Notes under the pieces: generated by a model
Told to the model about the DNA's origin: nothing
Database searches by the model: none
Seen by the model: only the letters and a program-made list of their open reading frames with translations
Assembly: GCA_023301545.1 (NCBI GenBank)
Contig: JALZUI010000018.1
Span: forward strand, 1 to 13,087
Reading direction: 5' to 3'
Length of the DNA stretch: 13,087 nt
Source of the DNA: Akkermansiaceae bacterium
Lineage (GTDB): Bacteria > Verrucomicrobiota > Verrucomicrobiia > Verrucomicrobiales > Akkermansiaceae
Shown: positions 11,922 through 13,087 of the stretch, one piece after another
Layout: the number at the start of each line of letters is the position of its first letter
Position numbering within the stretch: position 1 is the stretch's first letter
Program-made: the position numbers and the translations under genes

Positions 11922-13073
11922 ATGAAAGACGATCCTTATGAATTACTGGGAGTTAGCAAAGGTGCTACGGCCTCAGAAATCAAAAAAGCTTACCGTAAAC
12001 TAGCGGTTAAGTATCACCCTGACAAGAATCCTGACGATCCAAGTGCAGAGGATAAGTTCAAGGAGATAGGTCACGCTTACGAGATTCTCAGCGATGAGGA
12101 TAAGCGTGCTGCTTATGACCGTTACGGACACTCCGCCTTTGAAGCTGGAATGGGTGGTGGTGGCCGAGGAGGCTCCCATGACCCTCGCGATATTTTCTCT
12201 CAAGTATTCGGCGGCGCCTTTGGTGGTGGCGGTGGATTTGAAGACATGTTCGGCGGTGGTGGTCGTCGTGGTGGCGGGGGAAGGCCTCGTGCACAGAAAG
12301 GCAGCGACCTCCGTTATGATCTCGATATTTCTCTGGAAGAAGCCGCTAATGGCACAGAAAAAGAACTCGAAATCGAAAAATTCGCTAACTGTAAGCCGTG
12401 TAGTGGCTCAGGCTCTAAGAGCGGTAGCGGACGTTCAACTTGTTCCGCTTGTGGTGGACAGGGAGCGGTTGCTCGCCAGACGGGGATATTCATTCAACAA
12501 ATGACCTGTCCTCAGTGTGATGGCTCGGGATCAACGATTTCAGACCCTTGTACTACCTGTGATGGCGATGGTCGTGAGCAAAAGCTTGAGCGCGTAACAA
12601 TCAAAATTCCTGCAGGGGTAAATACGGGGAACCGTCTCCGTTCCAGCGGTAATGGTGACTCAGGACAATTAGGTGGTCCTAGTGGTGATCTGTACGTGTT
12701 CTTAGAGGTTCGTGAACACGAGATCTTTACTCGCGATGGCGATGATCTGGAGTGCGAGGTTCCTACTCCGTTTTCAACTTGTACGCTCGGTGGCGAGATC
12801 GATGTTCCAACCCTCAGTGGCAAGGCTTCGATTAAAGTGCCTGCAGGAACACAAGGAGGCACTCTTTTCCGCCTGCGTGACCGTGGAATTCCTTCGCTCC
12901 AAACTGGACGTAAGGGAGACCTGCTCGTAGAGGTTCGTGTAGAAGTTCCGACTAAATTAGATTCCGACCAGAAGGAAAAGCTTACTCAGTTCGCTGAATC
13001 GATCGGTGATGAGAATGCTCCGCTCTCTGGATCCTTCGTTGAAAAGGCTAAGAAATTCTTCGGGAAATCATAG
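11922..13073 (+). CDS. dnaJ: Chaperone protein DnaJ (Hsp40, type A)
   Basis: A 383-residue co-chaperone that delivers unfolded clients to DnaK and stimulates its ATPase. All type A parts are present in order: J domain (1-70) with the essential HPD at 32-34; Gly/Phe-rich linker (about 75-120, with FGGAFGGGGGFEDMFGGGG); four CxxCxGxG zinc-binding repeats starting at Cys157, Cys174, Cys196 and Cys210, with all eight cysteines intact; and two beta-rich client-binding domains (about 220-345) with a dimerisation tail. The length is normal. It follows grpE after 2 bases. A weak GGAAGAG lies upstream of its ATG, and translational coupling to grpE is likely. A possible next gene begins 5 bases after its stop. 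Confidence 0.97.
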   Translation: MKDDPYELLGVSKGATASEIKKAYRKLAVKYHPDKNPDDPSAEDKFKEIGHAYEILSDEDKRAAYDRYGHSAFEAGMGGGGRGGSHDPRDIFSQVFGGAFGGGGGFEDMFGGGGRRGGGGRPRAQKGSDLRYDLDISLEEAANGTEKELEIEKFANCKPCSGSGSKSGSGRSTCSACGGQGAVARQTGIFIQQMTCPQCDGSGSTISDPCTTCDGDGREQKLERVTIKIPAGVNTGNRLRSSGNGDSGQLGGPSGDLYVFLEVREHEIFTRDGDDLECEVPTPFSTCTLGGEIDVPTLSGKASIKVPAGTQGGTLFRLRDRGIPSLQTGRKGDLLVEVRVEVPTKLDSDQKEKLTQFAESIGDENAPLSGSFVEKAKKFFGKS

Positions 13074-13078
13074 GGCTT

Positions 13079-13087
13079 ATGACACCT
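13079..13087 (+). CDS. Possible start of a further gene, cut by the right edge
   Basis: An ATG lies 5 bases after the dnaJ stop and reads Met-Thr-Pro before the window ends. The spacing matches the tight packing of the grpE-dnaJ operon, so a third co-transcribed gene is plausible. Three codons cannot identify a product, and the ATG could be chance. Confidence 0.22.

Noticed and set aside
12094..12504. Plus-strand 136-codon frame within dnaJ
   Set aside because: Produced by the Gly-rich repeat DNA read in another frame. The dnaJ frame has every expected motif.
12390..12570. Regular cysteine codon spacing in dnaJ as a separate repeat element
   Set aside because: It is explained by the four CxxCxGxG zinc-binding repeats of type A DnaJ.

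Overview
The window most likely comes from a member of the Verrucomicrobiota (PVC superphylum), probably free-living and aquatic or marine. The strongest evidence is a PVC-type membrane-bound dehydrogenase with a C-terminal c-type haem domain, lying next to a formylglycine sulfatase and a secreted ThuA-domain protein. That combination is typical of planctomycete and verrucomicrobial carbohydrate/sulfate degraders. Base composition is moderate. Most start codons have no visible Shine-Dalgarno sequence, which also suits such a lineage. The assignment is inferred from gene families, not from a marker gene.

Layout. The left edge (1-108) holds an unresolved fragment with a 9-base periodicity: either the N-terminal part of a collagen-like Gly-X-Y protein on the minus strand or the tail of a plus-strand gene. 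Next is a minus-strand NtrC-type sigma-54 activator (95-1516). Its receiver domain has glutamate in place of the phosphoacceptor aspartate. A HupE/UreJ-type membrane protein (1552-2730, plus) diverges from it with only 35 bases between them. A secreted ThuA-domain protein (2806-3861, plus) follows. It converges with a two-gene minus-strand operon of PVC-type dehydrogenase (5257-7956) then sulfatase (3865-5238), 18 bases apart. The ThuA and sulfatase genes are separated by only 3 bases.

The right part is mostly housekeeping on the plus strand: homoserine kinase thrB (8143-9072), a STAS-domain protein (9242-9754) abutting a membrane GAF-SpoIIE phosphatase (9755-11200), then grpE (11308-11919) and dnaJ (11922-13073) as a heat-shock operon. 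A possible next gene starts at 13079.

How the genes work together. The exported sulfatase, the dehydrogenase-cytochrome and ThuA look like an extracytoplasmic module for desulfating and oxidising or cleaving sugar substrates; the substrate cannot be read from sequence. STAS plus SpoIIE is a partner-switching pair whose kinase and anti-sigma partner lie elsewhere. GrpE and DnaJ are co-chaperones for a DnaK encoded outside the window, and a sigma-32-like promoter is visible just upstream of them. No tRNA, rRNA, CRISPR, insertion sequence or clear integration site was seen. No wholly new multi-gene system is evident. The best leads are the phosphomimetic receiver, the heat-shock promoter and the sugar/sulfate cluster.
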